A stretch of 44,029 nt of DNA from Desulfovibrio legallii (GCF_004309735.1 NZ_SIXC01000010.1:1-44029), one strand, 5' to 3'; shown: positions 6,942-15,972, counted from the stretch's first letter. Notes: a model not told the origin generated them from the letters alone. A program made the numbers and translations.

Positions 6942-8132
6942 TTATTTCCCTGTCGGGCCGACCAGGCCATACACGGGGCGAAACACAACCCTTGCAATGC
7001 CGGCCAGAAGAACCAACAGCGTGATATTGAACCAAAAAGCCGTTTGCAGGGAGCTGCCGTGGGCGATAAGGCCGATAATAACGGGGCCCAGCACAGTTCC
7101 GGAATAGCCTATAGTGGTGACCGCGGCTATGGCGGCATTGAGGGGCACCCTGTGCTGGCTGCCGGCCGCAATAAAAATAATCGGCACAATGTTGGACACG
7201 CCAAATCCCAAAAGGAAATAGCCGGCCATTGCCCAGAAACCCGGAAGAATTTCCATAAACAAAAGCATGCCGCCCACAGCGGTGACGCTGCCGATAAACA
7301 CCGCCCTGCCGATACCCCCCAGGGTGCGGATCAGCCCTTCGCCGGACAATCTGCCCAGGGCGACAGCGGCAACAAACACACTGTAGCCGAGAGCGGCATA
7401 CGACTTTTCAAAGCCCTTATACTGCAACATGTACAAGGCGCTCCAGTTGGCTATTACTCCTTCCGCCAGGTAAACAATAAAGCACATCAATCCCAGGACG
7501 ATAACAATCCCTCTTGGAAAAACCGCGGTTTTCCGCTCTTCTCTGGTGGGGATGTGGTGCAGGAAAGAGTGTGAAAAAAGCAGCAGCGGCGCGGCAATAA
7601 ACAGGACGCATGAAAAAGCCGCCCAGCTTACCGGAAGCCCGATCCAAAGCAGAAAAATCAGATAGCCGGAGCCAGTCAGGCTGCCGATGCTGTAAAATGC
7701 GTGGAAAACAGGCATCATCACAACATGGCTTTTTTTCTGGACTATGCTGGCCTGAATGTTTGCGGCCACGTCCACAGCGCCCACACAGCCCCCGAACAGC
7801 AGAAGCACAACGCACATAAGGATAAAGTGGTCCAAAATGGCCAGCAGAGGAAAACTTGCCGCCAGCAGCGCCGATGCAACCAGTATGACCCTGTGACAAC
7901 TGAACCTGCCGGCAAGCACTCCGGTAATGGGCATGGTTATGATCGACCCCAGCCCAAAGCACAGGAGCATAATGCTTAATGAGGCCTCATCAAGAAAAAG
8001 CCTGTCACTGGCATAGGGAATAAGCGGGGCCCAGGCGGCATAGAAAAAACCGACTAAAAAAAATACCGACATAGCCGCGTATTGCTGTTTTTTTACTTTC
8101 CGGGGGAATTCGTGTCTGGTTTTGAGCCACAT
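6942..8132 (-). CDS. MFS transporter, YbjJ-like
   Basis: A 396-aa 12-helix major-facilitator protein. The ATG at 8132 is preferred over the one at 8147 because GAGAGG lies upstream of it. Features seen are a short basic N-terminus, helix 1 FFLVGFFYAAWAPLIPYASDRL, a long run of glycine-rich helices, and AVDVAANIQASIVQ in the helix 4-5 region. That last segment is typical of the YbjJ/FucP-like branch with an N-x-Q element. It is convergent with the SotB-like gene (145 bp between stops) and divergent from the M20 amidohydrolase across a 530-bp gap. Substrate unknown; it may be an orphan carrier. Confidence 0.75.
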   Translation of the reverse strand: MWLKTRHEFPRKVKKQQYAAMSVFFLVGFFYAAWAPLIPYASDRLFLDEASLSIMLLCFGLGSIITMPITGVLAGRFSCHRVILVASALLAASFPLLAILDHFILMCVVLLLFGGCVGAVDVAANIQASIVQKKSHVVMMPVFHAFYSIGSLTGSGYLIFLLWIGLPVSWAAFSCVLFIAAPLLLFSHSFLHHIPTREERKTAVFPRGIVIVLGLMCFIVYLAEGVIANWSALYMLQYKGFEKSYAALGYSVFVAAVALGRLSGEGLIRTLGGIGRAVFIGSVTAVGGMLLFMEILPGFWAMAGYFLLGFGVSNIVPIIFIAAGSQHRVPLNAAIAAVTTIGYSGTVLGPVIIGLIAHGSSLQTAFWFNITLLVLLAGIARVVFRPVYGLVGPTGK

Positions 8133-8662
8133 GGCAGTGCCTCTCACGCCCTACGGCGTATTCTTGGAGATGCGGGATCCTGTGCCAAAACGGACGAACC
8201 GCAGCGCCGGAATGCACGCCCCCCAAACTTCTGCCTGAAGCCGGAGGGGCGCCCGCGATCCTTTCCCTATACCACAACGGCGCTGAAGCCATATGGCTCT
8301 TATGGCGATTGCGCTTCGCGGTTATTGCGTTATGGCAGGCAAAATCCGCATGCGCGCTGCCCCCGCCCCGTTTTAGCGGCAGACAGGGCCTTGTAAAGCG
8401 GCAGGTACATAAGACGCATTTCTCCTGCACGCAAGGGGCTTCAACAGGACTGCTCCCCGCGGCCGCCAATGGTTCCGGCTGCGGCGCAGGGCTTTTTGCG
8501 CGCCACAATTTGTTTTCTTATTATTTATTCAAAAAAATAAGCGGATTGGCAATTGTCATCCGTTTTTGCGTGGTATATAATCACGCCGTTTTATCAGTAC
8601 AGCGCGCTGCCGGCAGTTCCCCCCCTGCCCGGATGGAACTGTCTCCAGTAAAGGAGAAGAAC
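8133..8662. other. Long divergent intergenic region
   Basis: This 530-bp gap separates the minus-strand MFS gene from the M20 gene. I see no convincing gene. It contains the sigma70-type promoter at 8553-8581 and an AT-rich stretch just upstream of it (8508-8542) with partly self-complementary TTATT/AATAA runs, a plausible regulator or UP-element site. Confidence 0.5.
8553..8581 (+). promoter_or_regulatory. Sigma70-type promoter for the M20-MFS operon
   Basis: TTGTCA (8553-8558) and a perfect TATAAT (8576-8581) are separated by 17 nt. Transcription would begin near 8588, giving a leader of about 75 nt before the ATG at 8663. Confidence 0.7.
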
Positions 8663-9850
8663 ATGCACCATATGCGCAGCGAAGCCGAGGCCATCAGGGA
8701 GCAACTGTCAACGTGGCGTGAAACCCTGCACCGGCACCCCGAACTGAGCCTCAAGGAATTCTGGACCACGGACTATCTGAAAAAAGAACTGGCCGCCATG
8801 GGCGTCGAAATAGTGGACTGGGGCGGCGAAACCGGCGTGGTGGGGCTGCTGCGCGGCGCCAGGCCCGGCAAGTGCGTGGCCCTGCGGGCCGACATCGACG
8901 CCCTGCCCATTGAAGAAAAAAGCGGCGTTCCTTTTGCTTCTGAAAATCCCGGCGTCATGCACGCCTGCGGCCACGACAGCCATATGGCCGCCCTGCTCGG
9001 CGCGGCCCGCCTGCTGGCCGCCCGCAAAAACGACCTGGCCGGCACGGTGAAGTTTATCTTTCAGCCTGCCGAGGAGATTTTTACCGGCGGCCCCCTTATG
9101 GTCAAAAAGGGCGTGCTTGAAAATCCCCATGTGGATTTCATCTTCGGGCAGCACAACATCTGCGAATACCCGGCGGGCAAGGGCCTTGTTTCCCCCGGCC
9201 CCATCATGGCCTGCACGGCCTTCATTTCCATCACAGTGCACGGCAAGGGCGGGCACGGGGCCGTGCCCCACCTGGCCCATGACCCGGTGGTGGCCGCGGC
9301 CGCCATTGTGTCGTCCCTGCAGACGGTGGTCAGCCGCGAAATGCGCCCAACCGAAGCGGTGGTGGTCACCATCGGCAGCATACACGGCGGCACAGTGGCC
9401 AACGTCATTCCCGATACCGTGACCATGCAGGGGACGGTGCGCTGTTTTGATCTGGAGCTTTTCCACGAGCTTGGGGACCGCCTGCGGCGCATTATTGACC
9501 ATACTGCCGCCGCGTACAACGTCAAAGCCGACTTTGACTACAACGAACTGGTCCCCAATGTGAACAACCCGCCGGAACTCGTCCAATGGCTGCGCAATGG
9601 CCCCATGAAGGAAGTTTACGGCGCAGAAAATATCCTGCCCTGCACGCCCAGCATGGGCGGGGAGGACTTTGCCTGCTACATGGCCCAGACGCCGGGCGTC
9701 TTTGTCTGGTTTGGCAGCGGCAATCCGGAGAAAGGCATCAGATTCTCATGGCACAACCCGGCCTTCAATGTGGATGACGAAAGCCTGATTTACGGTGCGG
9801 CTCTGTATGCGCAGGTGGCTTTGGACTGGCTTGCCGAAACGGCCGGATAA
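8663..9850 (+). CDS. M20-family metallo-amidohydrolase (hippurate/N-acyl-amino-acid hydrolase type)
   Basis: A 395-aa zinc-dependent deacylase/aminoacylase. The ATG at 8663 has a strong ribosome site (AAGGAGAAG). The longer frame back to 8309 is open only by composition. Metal and catalytic motifs are in the right order: ADIDALPIEE, HACGHDSHM, QPAEE (general base Glu pair), FGQHN, the lid-domain start HGKGGHGAVPH, MGGEDFACYM and a late WHNPAF. Family members cleave N-acyl or aromatic-acyl amino acids to the free amino acid and acid. The next gene, 52 bp downstream, is an ACS-type MFS carrier, so the pair forms an uptake-plus-hydrolysis cassette. The exact acyl substrate cannot be read from the sequence. 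Confidence 0.85.
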   Translation: MHHMRSEAEAIREQLSTWRETLHRHPELSLKEFWTTDYLKKELAAMGVEIVDWGGETGVVGLLRGARPGKCVALRADIDALPIEEKSGVPFASENPGVMHACGHDSHMAALLGAARLLAARKNDLAGTVKFIFQPAEEIFTGGPLMVKKGVLENPHVDFIFGQHNICEYPAGKGLVSPGPIMACTAFISITVHGKGGHGAVPHLAHDPVVAAAAIVSSLQTVVSREMRPTEAVVVTIGSIHGGTVANVIPDTVTMQGTVRCFDLELFHELGDRLRRIIDHTAAAYNVKADFDYNELVPNVNNPPELVQWLRNGPMKEVYGAENILPCTPSMGGEDFACYMAQTPGVFVWFGSGNPEKGIRFSWHNPAFNVDDESLIYGAALYAQVALDWLAETAG

Positions 9851-9902
9851 AAACATGGGGCGGGCCGACGGCAGGCCCATACCAAGCTGAGGGGGAGGCC
9901 CT

Positions 9903-11165
9903 ATGAAGTTTACGTGGAAGCACAGGCACACGGCCCTGTCTGTGGTTTTTATGGTCTGGCTGGTTTCCTATCTTGACCGTATGGTCATGTCCACCGCCAT
10001 ACCCTACATTGCCGATGAATTTAACCTTTCCGCCGGTGAAATGGGCGTGGTCATGAGCGCCTTTTTCGCGGGCTATGCCTTGTTCCAGATTCCCGGCGGC
10101 ATCTTGAGCGACCGCTTCGGCGCGCGCAAAGTGCTTGTCTTCGCCATTGCCTGGTGGTCTCTCTTCACCCTGTTTACCGGCTATGCCGGCAGCCTGCTGG
10201 GCCTGATTATCATCCGCATCTGCTTCGGCATCGGCGAAGGCATCGGCCCCGCCGCCACGTGGAAGTCCCTGGCCGTCTGGACGCCCGCCGCAGAGCGCGG
10301 ACGCGCCAATTCCATCATGATGAGCACCAACTCGCTGGGCCCCGCCCTGGCCCCCCTCTTTGTGGTGGCCATCATGTCCTATTGGGGCTGGCGGGCCGTT
10401 TTCCACTACCTGAGCATTCCGGGCTTTCTGCTCTGCGTCTGGATCTGGTTCACCCTGTATGACAATCCGCAGGAAAAGAAGGGCGTCAGCGCCGAAGAGC
10501 TCAAGGAGCTGGAAAACGAACCCGCAACCGGCGGCGTGGAACAGAAAAACCTGACCTTTCTTCAGGTGCTGACCACGCCTGTGGTCTGGAAGTCCTTTCT
10601 TCTGCTCTTTTTCAGCAATACCGTGGCTTGGGGCTACATGTCCTGGCTGCCCACCTACCTGGTCAAAAGCCGTGGTCTGGCCATGGGCCAGATGGGCATA
10701 GCCGCTTCTCTGCCTTTTTTCGCCGGCTTCATCGGCGCCATTGTTTCCGGCTACCTCATGGACGGCGCGCTGAAAAAGTACCGCTTCCACTATGTCGTCG
10801 TCACCCAGTTGTGCATGGCCCTGTTTCTCTACCTTATGTTCACGGCTGAAAGCGTGACCGCCCTCATGACCTTCAATATCATTGCGGGCTACTTCTGCTT
10901 CTGCTGCGTGGCTTCGGTCTTCAGCCTGCCCATGATGGAAGTGCCCAAAGAAATTGCGGGCCGGGCCATGGGCATAGTGAATACCGCCGGGCAACTGGCG
11001 GGTTTCCTGGCCCCCATCGTCGTGGGCATGCTCATCACCACCGCTGCCGACGGCGTGCAGAACTACAACGTGGCCTTTGGCTTTCTGTGCTGCTCCAACA
11101 TCATGGCGGCCATAATCGCCATTTTCTTCCACAGGAGCGACGTCAAGGCCGCAGCCGCCGCATAA
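9903..11165 (+). CDS. MFS transporter, anion:cation symporter (ACS) type
   Basis: A 420-aa 12-helix carrier starting at ATG 9903 behind GGGGGAGG. Helix 1 carries WLVSYLDRMVM and the first cytoplasmic loop GGILSDRFGARKV; IGEGIGPAATWKSLAVW is the helix 4 signature of the hexuronate/galactonate/tartrate symporter family, which imports organic anions with H+ or Na+. The central loop contains the sequence SAEELKELE, shared almost exactly with the paralogue at 42140-43423. Co-transcription with the upstream M20 hydrolase (52 bp gap) suggests import of an N-acyl amino acid or similar carboxylate. A strong terminator follows. Confidence 0.8.
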   Translation: MKFTWKHRHTALSVVFMVWLVSYLDRMVMSTAIPYIADEFNLSAGEMGVVMSAFFAGYALFQIPGGILSDRFGARKVLVFAIAWWSLFTLFTGYAGSLLGLIIIRICFGIGEGIGPAATWKSLAVWTPAAERGRANSIMMSTNSLGPALAPLFVVAIMSYWGWRAVFHYLSIPGFLLCVWIWFTLYDNPQEKKGVSAEELKELENEPATGGVEQKNLTFLQVLTTPVVWKSFLLLFFSNTVAWGYMSWLPTYLVKSRGLAMGQMGIAASLPFFAGFIGAIVSGYLMDGALKKYRFHYVVVTQLCMALFLYLMFTAESVTALMTFNIIAGYFCFCCVASVFSLPMMEVPKEIAGRAMGIVNTAGQLAGFLAPIVVGMLITTAADGVQNYNVAFGFLCCSNIMAAIIAIFFHRSDVKAAAAA

Positions 11166-11220
11166 CAAAATAACGCAAAAAACTTGCCAAACGCTTTTCC
11201 CCAAGAAAATACGCAAACAC

Positions 11221-11275
11221 GCCCAAGACCCCGCGCACCCCAAGGTGCTCCGGGGTCTTGGGCGCTCCCTTTTTC
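11221..11275 (+). terminator. Rho-independent terminator after the M20-MFS operon
   Basis: A 13-bp stem (GCCCAAGACCCCG / CGGGGTCTTGGGC, 11221-11263) is followed by GCTCCC and a T-tract (CTTTTTCTTT). Confidence 0.75.
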
Positions 11276-11370
11276 TTTGCGGCAAAACGGATATGGCCCC
11301 CTGCCGCCTGCGGGCACAGCCGCCCGCCCCTCGCCGCGCATTGAACTCTTGCCGCCGGGCTGCTAGAATA

Positions 11371-11489
11371 TTTAACACTTGAAATGCTCGCTTACGGCAG
11401 GCAAAAGCCTGCCTTCTCGCATTTCGTGGCAAGGATTTTCAAGAAAATTCTTGCAGAGCAGTTAGCTCATTTCATTCGCTAACTGCTCT
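11371..11489. repeat. Compound palindromic intergenic unit (three hairpins in tandem)
   Basis: Three stems follow one another. The first is GAAATGC/GCATTTC (11381-11387 with 11419-11425), enclosing GGCAGGC-AAAA-GCCTGCC (11396-11413). The second is GCAAGGATTTTC/GAAAATTCTTGC (11429-11454). The third is AGAGCAGTTAG/CTAACTGCTCT (11455-11489). The opening TTTAACACTTGAAATGCTC (11371-11389) recurs at 38403-38421 after the AEC gene. This looks like a dispersed REP/BIME-like family rather than a single terminator. It sits in the 381-bp gap 11166-11546, which has no gene. Confidence 0.75.
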
Positions 11490-11546
11490 AGGCTCTTTTC
11501 AGATTCGCGCCGCAACACACGGCACGGCAAATCCGGGAGGGCGCGC

Positions 11547-12089
11547 ATGCAGCCTTTTCCGCTCCACAAAGCCTTTACGCTGCTGGAACCGGGGCCGGTC
11601 GTCCTGGTCACCACCTACGACGGCCGCAAAAACAACGTCATGACCATCACCTGGACCATGGTTCTGGATTTCGCGGCCGGCTTCGCCATAGCCACGGGCC
11701 CGTGGAACTACTCCTACGCGGCGCTCATCACCACCCGCCAATGCGTGCTGGCCATCCCCACCGTGGACCGGCTCAACACGGCGGTGGGCATCGGCACCTG
11801 CTCCGGGCGGAATACGGACAAGTTTGCCCGCTTCGGGCTCACCGCCCTGCCCGCTGCGCAGGTGCGCGCCCCCTTGATTAAAGAGTGCCTGGCCAACATT
11901 GAATGCCGTGTCACTGCCGTGCTGGAAGAGCACAATATCCTTATTCTGCAAGGCATTGCCGCCTATCTGGATGCCTCCCGCCACGAAAAGCGCACCCTCC
12001 ACGCCGTGGGCGACGGCACGTTTATGGCGGACGGCCAAAAATTCGACCGCAGAGAGATGATGCGCTCCAAGCTCCCGGACGGCCTGTAG
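11547..12089 (+). CDS. Flavoredoxin-like flavin reductase domain protein
   Basis: A 180-aa FMN-binding split-barrel protein (flavin reductase-like family). Visible family features are PGPVVLVTTYDGRKNNVMTI at the N-terminus, which in relatives contacts FMN phosphate, then ATGPWNYSYAALITTRQCVLAIPT, and GIGTCSGRNTDKFARFGL mid-protein. Flavoredoxins of sulfate reducers carry electrons in sulfur-compound reduction; related proteins reduce flavin with NAD(P)H. It starts at ATG 11547 after GGGAGGG. It stands alone, 280 bp upstream of the Ehr operon; a link to that complex is possible but unproven. Confidence 0.85.
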   Translation: MQPFPLHKAFTLLEPGPVVLVTTYDGRKNNVMTITWTMVLDFAAGFAIATGPWNYSYAALITTRQCVLAIPTVDRLNTAVGIGTCSGRNTDKFARFGLTALPAAQVRAPLIKECLANIECRVTAVLEEHNILILQGIAAYLDASRHEKRTLHAVGDGTFMADGQKFDRREMMRSKLPDGL

Positions 12090-12181
12090 CGCCGACGGGC
12101 CTCCGCTGCAGCGAACCATATGCGCGGCAGGCCGAACGCCTCCCCCGCCCCGCACCACAGCAATTATCTGCCCTCCCGCCA

Positions 12182-12210
12182 TTGCTTTGCCCGAACATAA
12201 GGGCTATGCT
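12182..12210 (+). promoter_or_regulatory. Candidate sigma70 promoter of the Ehr operon
   Basis: TTGCTT (12182-12187), 17-nt spacer, TATGCT (12205-12210). Transcription would begin near 12217, upstream of the small ORF at 12265 and the first Ehr gene. Confidence 0.5.
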
Positions 12211-12264
12211 GCCTCCGCTTTGTGGTTGCCTTGGGCGGCCACGCCTGTCTGGGGAGGGGGAACC

Positions 12265-12360
12265 ATGTCCACACATACACACGCTCCGGCCGTGAACGGT
12301 CCGGCGTGTCCTGACGCGCGCCCGCACTTCCGGATGCGGCCGGGACGCGCGGCAGCCTAG
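12265..12360 (+). CDS. Possible 31-aa leader ORF upstream of the Ehr operon
   Basis: ATG 12265 lies 4 nt behind the near-perfect ribosome site GGGGAGGGGG and opens a 31-codon frame ending at TAG 12358-12360. That is 11 nt before the ATG of the first Ehr subunit. The predicted peptide begins MSTHTHAPAVNG and ends in an Arg/Ala-rich tail. It has no membrane helix. It may be a translated leader coupling ribosomes into the operon, or a chance frame in GC-rich DNA. The first Ehr gene itself has almost no ribosome site (ACGCCACATG), which favours translational coupling. Confidence 0.35.
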   Translation: MSTHTHAPAVNGPACPDARPHFRMRPGRAAA

Positions 12361-12371
12361 GCGCACGCCAC

Positions 12372-14411
12372 ATGTTTCTTTTCATTCTGGCTCTCTGCAT
12401 TCTTGTGGCCGCCGCAGCCCTCTGCGCCTTGCTGGCCGTGTGCCGTCCTTCCAGGGCCGTTGGCCGCGCGGCCAACCTGGTGGGCCCATACGGGGCCGTC
12501 GCCGCCTGCCTTACAGGGCTTTACGCCGTGGCTGTCGGGCCGTGGAGCTCCGTCCTTGCCGTGCGCCTGCCCATGGGGCTGCCCGTGGGCGCGTGCGACC
12601 TGGGGCTGGACGCCCTGAGCCGCCTGTTCCTGCTGCCGGTCTTCGGCCTGGGCATGGTCTGCGCCGTTGCCGGCGGTCTGGCCCTGCGGCATGAGAATCC
12701 CAGACGTCACAACCTGGGCGCACACTGGTTTTTCTTCCTCTTGCTGCTGCTGGGCCTGGCCCTGGTCATGACCGCACGCGACGCCGTGCTTTTTTTGCCC
12801 TCGTGGGAAATCATGTCCCTCGCGCCCTTTTTTCTCATTGATTTCAACGATGGCGACAGCCGGGTGCGCGACGCCTCCTGGATCTACCTGGTGGCGGCCC
12901 ACCTGGGGGCCGTGGCTCTGCTGGCCTTTTTCGTCCTGCTCTGGCAGACCACGGGCGCAACCACCCTGCTGCCGGGCGGCGCGCTGCCCCTGACGCTGGG
13001 CACGACCGGCACGGGCACGCTTACGGCCCTCTTCATCCTGGCCGTCCTCGGCTTCGGGGCCAAGGCCGGGCTTGCGCCCCTGCACGTCTGGCTGCCCGAA
13101 GCCCACCCCGCCGCGCCGAGCCACGTTTCCGCCCTGCTTTCCGGGGCCATGATCAACGCCGGACTGTACGGCCTGACCCGCACGCTCGGCCTGCTGGCCC
13201 CGGCGGGCGCGGCTCCGGAATGGTGGGGCTGGGCCCTGCTGCTGCTGGGCCTTTCCACCGGGCTTATGGGCATTCTCAAGGCCGCCGCGCAAAGCAACCT
13301 GAAGCGCCTGCTGGCCTATTCCAGCGTGGAGAACATAGGCCTCATGGTCCTGGGCCTGGGCGCGGGGCTGGTGGGACAGGCCAACGGCAATGCCTGGATC
13401 GCCGTCCTGGGCTTCGGCGGCGCGCTGCTGCACATGTGCAACCACGCGGCCTTCAAGGGCCTGCTGTTTCTCTGCGCGGGCGAAGTGCTGCACGCCACGG
13501 GCACGGTGCGCATGCCCCTGTTGGGCGGTCTGCAACGGCGGCTGCCGTTGCTGGGGGCCTTTTTTGCCGTAGGCGCGGCCGCCATTGCCTGCCTGCCGCC
13601 CCTGAACGGCTTTACGGGCGAATTAGCTCTGGCCCTGGCCCTGCTGGACGCCCCCACCCTGTCGGGCGTGGAACGCCAGATGGGCCTGCTGCTGGCCCTG
13701 GCCGGACTGGCGGCCATCAGCGGCCTGGCGGCGGCCCTCTACGCCAAGGCTTACGGCATCACCTTTCTCGGTGAGCCGCGTTCGCCCTTTGCGGCCACGG
13801 CCCACCCGTGTTCCTGGCGGACGCTCTGGCCCCTGGCCCTGCCCGCCGCGCTCTGCCTCGGCGGCGGACTGGCCGGACCGTGGCTGTTTGACCTGGCCGC
13901 CGCAGCCGCCCAGAGCGCCCTGCCCCTGCCCGCGTCCCTGGCGGATGCGGGCCGCGCCGGGCTGACCCAGGCCCGTTTGAGTATGACGGCCGTGGCCCAG
14001 GTGGGCGGCGCGGGTCTGGCCCTGACGCTGCTCCTGTTGCTGGCGCGGCGTTTGCTGCTCAAAAAACGCCCGGTGCAGGCCGTGCCCACCTGGGGCTGCG
14101 GCTTTCAGGGGGCATCGCCGCGCATCCAGTACACCGACGCGGGCTTTTCCGAACCCACGGCCAAAATTTTTGCTCCGGTCATGGGCCTGAAAACCCGCCT
14201 GGAGATGGATTCCGGCCTGTTCCCACAGACGGGCGAGCTGTATGTCAGCGCGCCGGACCGCCTGCGCAGCGGACTGTTCACCCCTCTGTTCACAGCTGTG
14301 GAAAGCCTGTGCAATGCCTGCAAGGTCATCCAGCACGGCAAGATCCACCTCTATATCCTTTATATTCTGGCCACCCTGGTGGCCCTGCTGGTCTGGGGGC
14401 TGCGTTCATGA
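12372..14411 (+). CDS. Ehr complex HyfB-like proton-channel subunit (NuoL/M/N family)
   Basis: A 679-aa polytopic membrane protein of the Mrp/NuoL antiporter-like family. It matches HyfB/HycC in length and in having a long C-terminal extension. Key segments are SWEIMSLAPFFLIDFND (about residues 140-155), which holds the conserved helix-5 Glu; GFGAKAGLAPLHVWLPEAHP (about 230-250), with the helix-7 Lys; and SNLKRLLAYSSVENIG. The C-terminal part has PTWGCGFQGASPRIQYT, typical of HyfB, before a final helix. It is the first gene of a six-gene operon, and its TGA overlaps the next ATG (ATGA). It would form one of the ion-translocating modules of the membrane arm. Confidence 0.85.
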   Translation: MFLFILALCILVAAAALCALLAVCRPSRAVGRAANLVGPYGAVAACLTGLYAVAVGPWSSVLAVRLPMGLPVGACDLGLDALSRLFLLPVFGLGMVCAVAGGLALRHENPRRHNLGAHWFFFLLLLLGLALVMTARDAVLFLPSWEIMSLAPFFLIDFNDGDSRVRDASWIYLVAAHLGAVALLAFFVLLWQTTGATTLLPGGALPLTLGTTGTGTLTALFILAVLGFGAKAGLAPLHVWLPEAHPAAPSHVSALLSGAMINAGLYGLTRTLGLLAPAGAAPEWWGWALLLLGLSTGLMGILKAAAQSNLKRLLAYSSVENIGLMVLGLGAGLVGQANGNAWIAVLGFGGALLHMCNHAAFKGLLFLCAGEVLHATGTVRMPLLGGLQRRLPLLGAFFAVGAAAIACLPPLNGFTGELALALALLDAPTLSGVERQMGLLLALAGLAAISGLAAALYAKAYGITFLGEPRSPFAATAHPCSWRTLWPLALPAALCLGGGLAGPWLFDLAAAAAQSALPLPASLADAGRAGLTQARLSMTAVAQVGGAGLALTLLLLLARRLLLKKRPVQAVPTWGCGFQGASPRIQYTDAGFSEPTAKIFAPVMGLKTRLEMDSGLFPQTGELYVSAPDRLRSGLFTPLFTAVESLCNACKVIQHGKIHLYILYILATLVALLVWGLRS

Positions 14412-15346
14412 ACAACGCCGCAGTCTATCTGTTTCAGTTTGCACTGGCCCTGCTGCTGGCCCCGCTCCTGCCCGGCATCATCAACCGGGTCAAAGCCGTC
14501 TTTGCCGGACGCCACGGCAAACCCCTGCTGCAGACCTACTACGACCTGGCCAAACTGCTGGGCAAGGGCGAGGCGCGCAGCCGCACCACCACCTGGATTT
14601 TTGCCGCCGCACCCGCCATTGGCCTGGCCGGCGCGCTCTGCGCTCTGGCCCTGCTGCCCCTGGGCGGTGCGGTCTCGCCCTTGGCCTTTACGGGCGACGT
14701 GCTGCTGGCGGCCTACCTGCTGGGCATGGGGCGCTTTGCCCTCATGCTGGCGGCCCTGGACACGGGCTCGGCCTTCGAGGGCATGGGCGCCAGCCGCGAA
14801 GCCACCTTTTCCGCTTTAGCGGAACCGGTCCTGTTTCTGGCCTTCATGGCCCTTACCAGCCTTTGTCTGGACCTGGGCCGGGGTACGGACACGGCCTTTA
14901 CCCTCTCCGCCATGTTCGGCGGGCAGACCACCAGCGCGTGGCTCCGGGGCAACGGAGCCCTGCTCCTGTTGCCCGCCATCTTTTTCATCCTGCTGCTGGT
15001 GGAGAACTGCCGCATCCCGGTGGACGACCCCAACACCCATCTGGAACTGACCATGATCCATGAAGTCATGGTGCTGGACCACTCCGGCCCCAACCTGGCC
15101 TGCATCCTCTACGGATCAGCCCTCAAGCTCTGGTTTTTCGCCGCCCTGACGGCGGGCCTGCTCATCCCTGCCCTGCCCGCCTGGCAACAAGCCGGGCTGC
15201 GGCTCGTCACCGTGCTGCTGCTGGCCGTGATCGTGGGCGTGGTAGAATCGGTCATGGCCCGCCTGCGCATGGAACGGGTGCCCTGGCTGCTGGGCGGCGC
15301 GGCGGTCATGGCCGCTCTGGCCCTTATCCTGATTCAGGCGAGGTGA
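14408..15346 (+). CDS. Ehr complex HyfC-like subunit (NuoH family)
   Basis: A 312-aa membrane protein of the NuoH/HyfC/EchB family, the subunit that links the membrane arm to the electron-transfer arm. The ATG at 14408 overlaps the stop of the upstream gene by 4 nt; longer upstream frames are not homologous. Motifs are QTYYDLAKLLGKGEARS near residue 40, FEGMGASREATFSALAEP (about 120-137), ENCRIPVDDPNTHLELTM and HEVMVLDHSGPNLA. These acidic loops line the quinone or ferredoxin-module cavity in relatives. The gene is tightly coupled to the next (2-nt gap to ATG 15349). Confidence 0.85.
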   Translation: MNNAAVYLFQFALALLLAPLLPGIINRVKAVFAGRHGKPLLQTYYDLAKLLGKGEARSRTTTWIFAAAPAIGLAGALCALALLPLGGAVSPLAFTGDVLLAAYLLGMGRFALMLAALDTGSAFEGMGASREATFSALAEPVLFLAFMALTSLCLDLGRGTDTAFTLSAMFGGQTTSAWLRGNGALLLLPAIFFILLLVENCRIPVDDPNTHLELTMIHEVMVLDHSGPNLACILYGSALKLWFFAALTAGLLIPALPAWQQAGLRLVTVLLLAVIVGVVESVMARLRMERVPWLLGGAAVMAALALILIQAR

Positions 15347-15348
15347 AC

Positions 15349-15972
15349 ATGGACACGCTGCTGCAATCCTGCCTTTTTCTATTGGTGCTCAGCAACTTTC
15401 TCATGCTGGGCACGCGGCGCGTGGCGGGCATGACGCGCCTGACGGCCCTGCAGGGACTGTTGCTGGCCGCCCTGTTGCTGAGTCTGGACCACAGCCTGCT
15501 GGCCGGGGCCGTGCTGCTCATCAAGGGCGCGCTGCTGCCCGGCCTGCTCTGGCGCACCCAAAGCCGCCTGCCCGCCGCCGCGCTGATTTGTCCGGCCCGC
15601 CGCGTGGGCCTCTGCGTACTGGCGGGCATGGCCGGGCTGGCCTTTGCCATCTGGCTGGACGGCAAACTTGTCATGCCGCAGGGCCTGTTTCCGCCCATGC
15701 TCCTGCCGGCCGGCCTGACCACAGTGTTCTGCGGGCTCATCCTTATTGTGGGCCGCATCAAAGCCATTACCCAGGTTATTGGCTATCTGGTGGCGGAAAA
15801 CGGCATTTTTTTGCTGGGCGTGCCCCTCATGACCGCGGGCACGGTGTGGTTTGAACTGGCCCTGCTGCTGGACGTGTTTGTGGCCGTGTTTGTCATGGGC
15901 ATAGCCATCAACCACATCAGCGATTCCTTCGCCTCCATCGACGTGGCGGGCTTCCGCAGTCTGCGGGACTAG
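15349..15972 (+). CDS. Ehr complex HyfE-like membrane subunit (NuoK-related)
   Basis: A 207-aa protein with about six hydrophobic helices, the size and topology of HyfE (hydrogenase-4 component E). The ATG at 15349 is preferred to the GTG at 15343 because AGGCGAGG lies 6 nt before the ATG. The segment GRIKAITQVIGYLVAENGIFLLG carries the helix Glu that is conserved in NuoK/HyfE (VxENGIF). It starts 2 nt after the HyfC-like gene. A gap of about 250 bp follows before the next subunit, unusual for this operon type. Confidence 0.8.
   Translation: MDTLLQSCLFLLVLSNFLMLGTRRVAGMTRLTALQGLLLAALLLSLDHSLLAGAVLLIKGALLPGLLWRTQSRLPAAALICPARRVGLCVLAGMAGLAFAIWLDGKLVMPQGLFPPMLLPAGLTTVFCGLILIVGRIKAITQVIGYLVAENGIFLLGVPLMTAGTVWFELALLLDVFVAVFVMGIAINHISDSFASIDVAGFRSLRD

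Noticed and set aside
8309-8662. Extended N-terminus of the M20 hydrolase
   Set aside because: A perfect promoter lies within this stretch and a strong ribosome site precedes the ATG at 8663.
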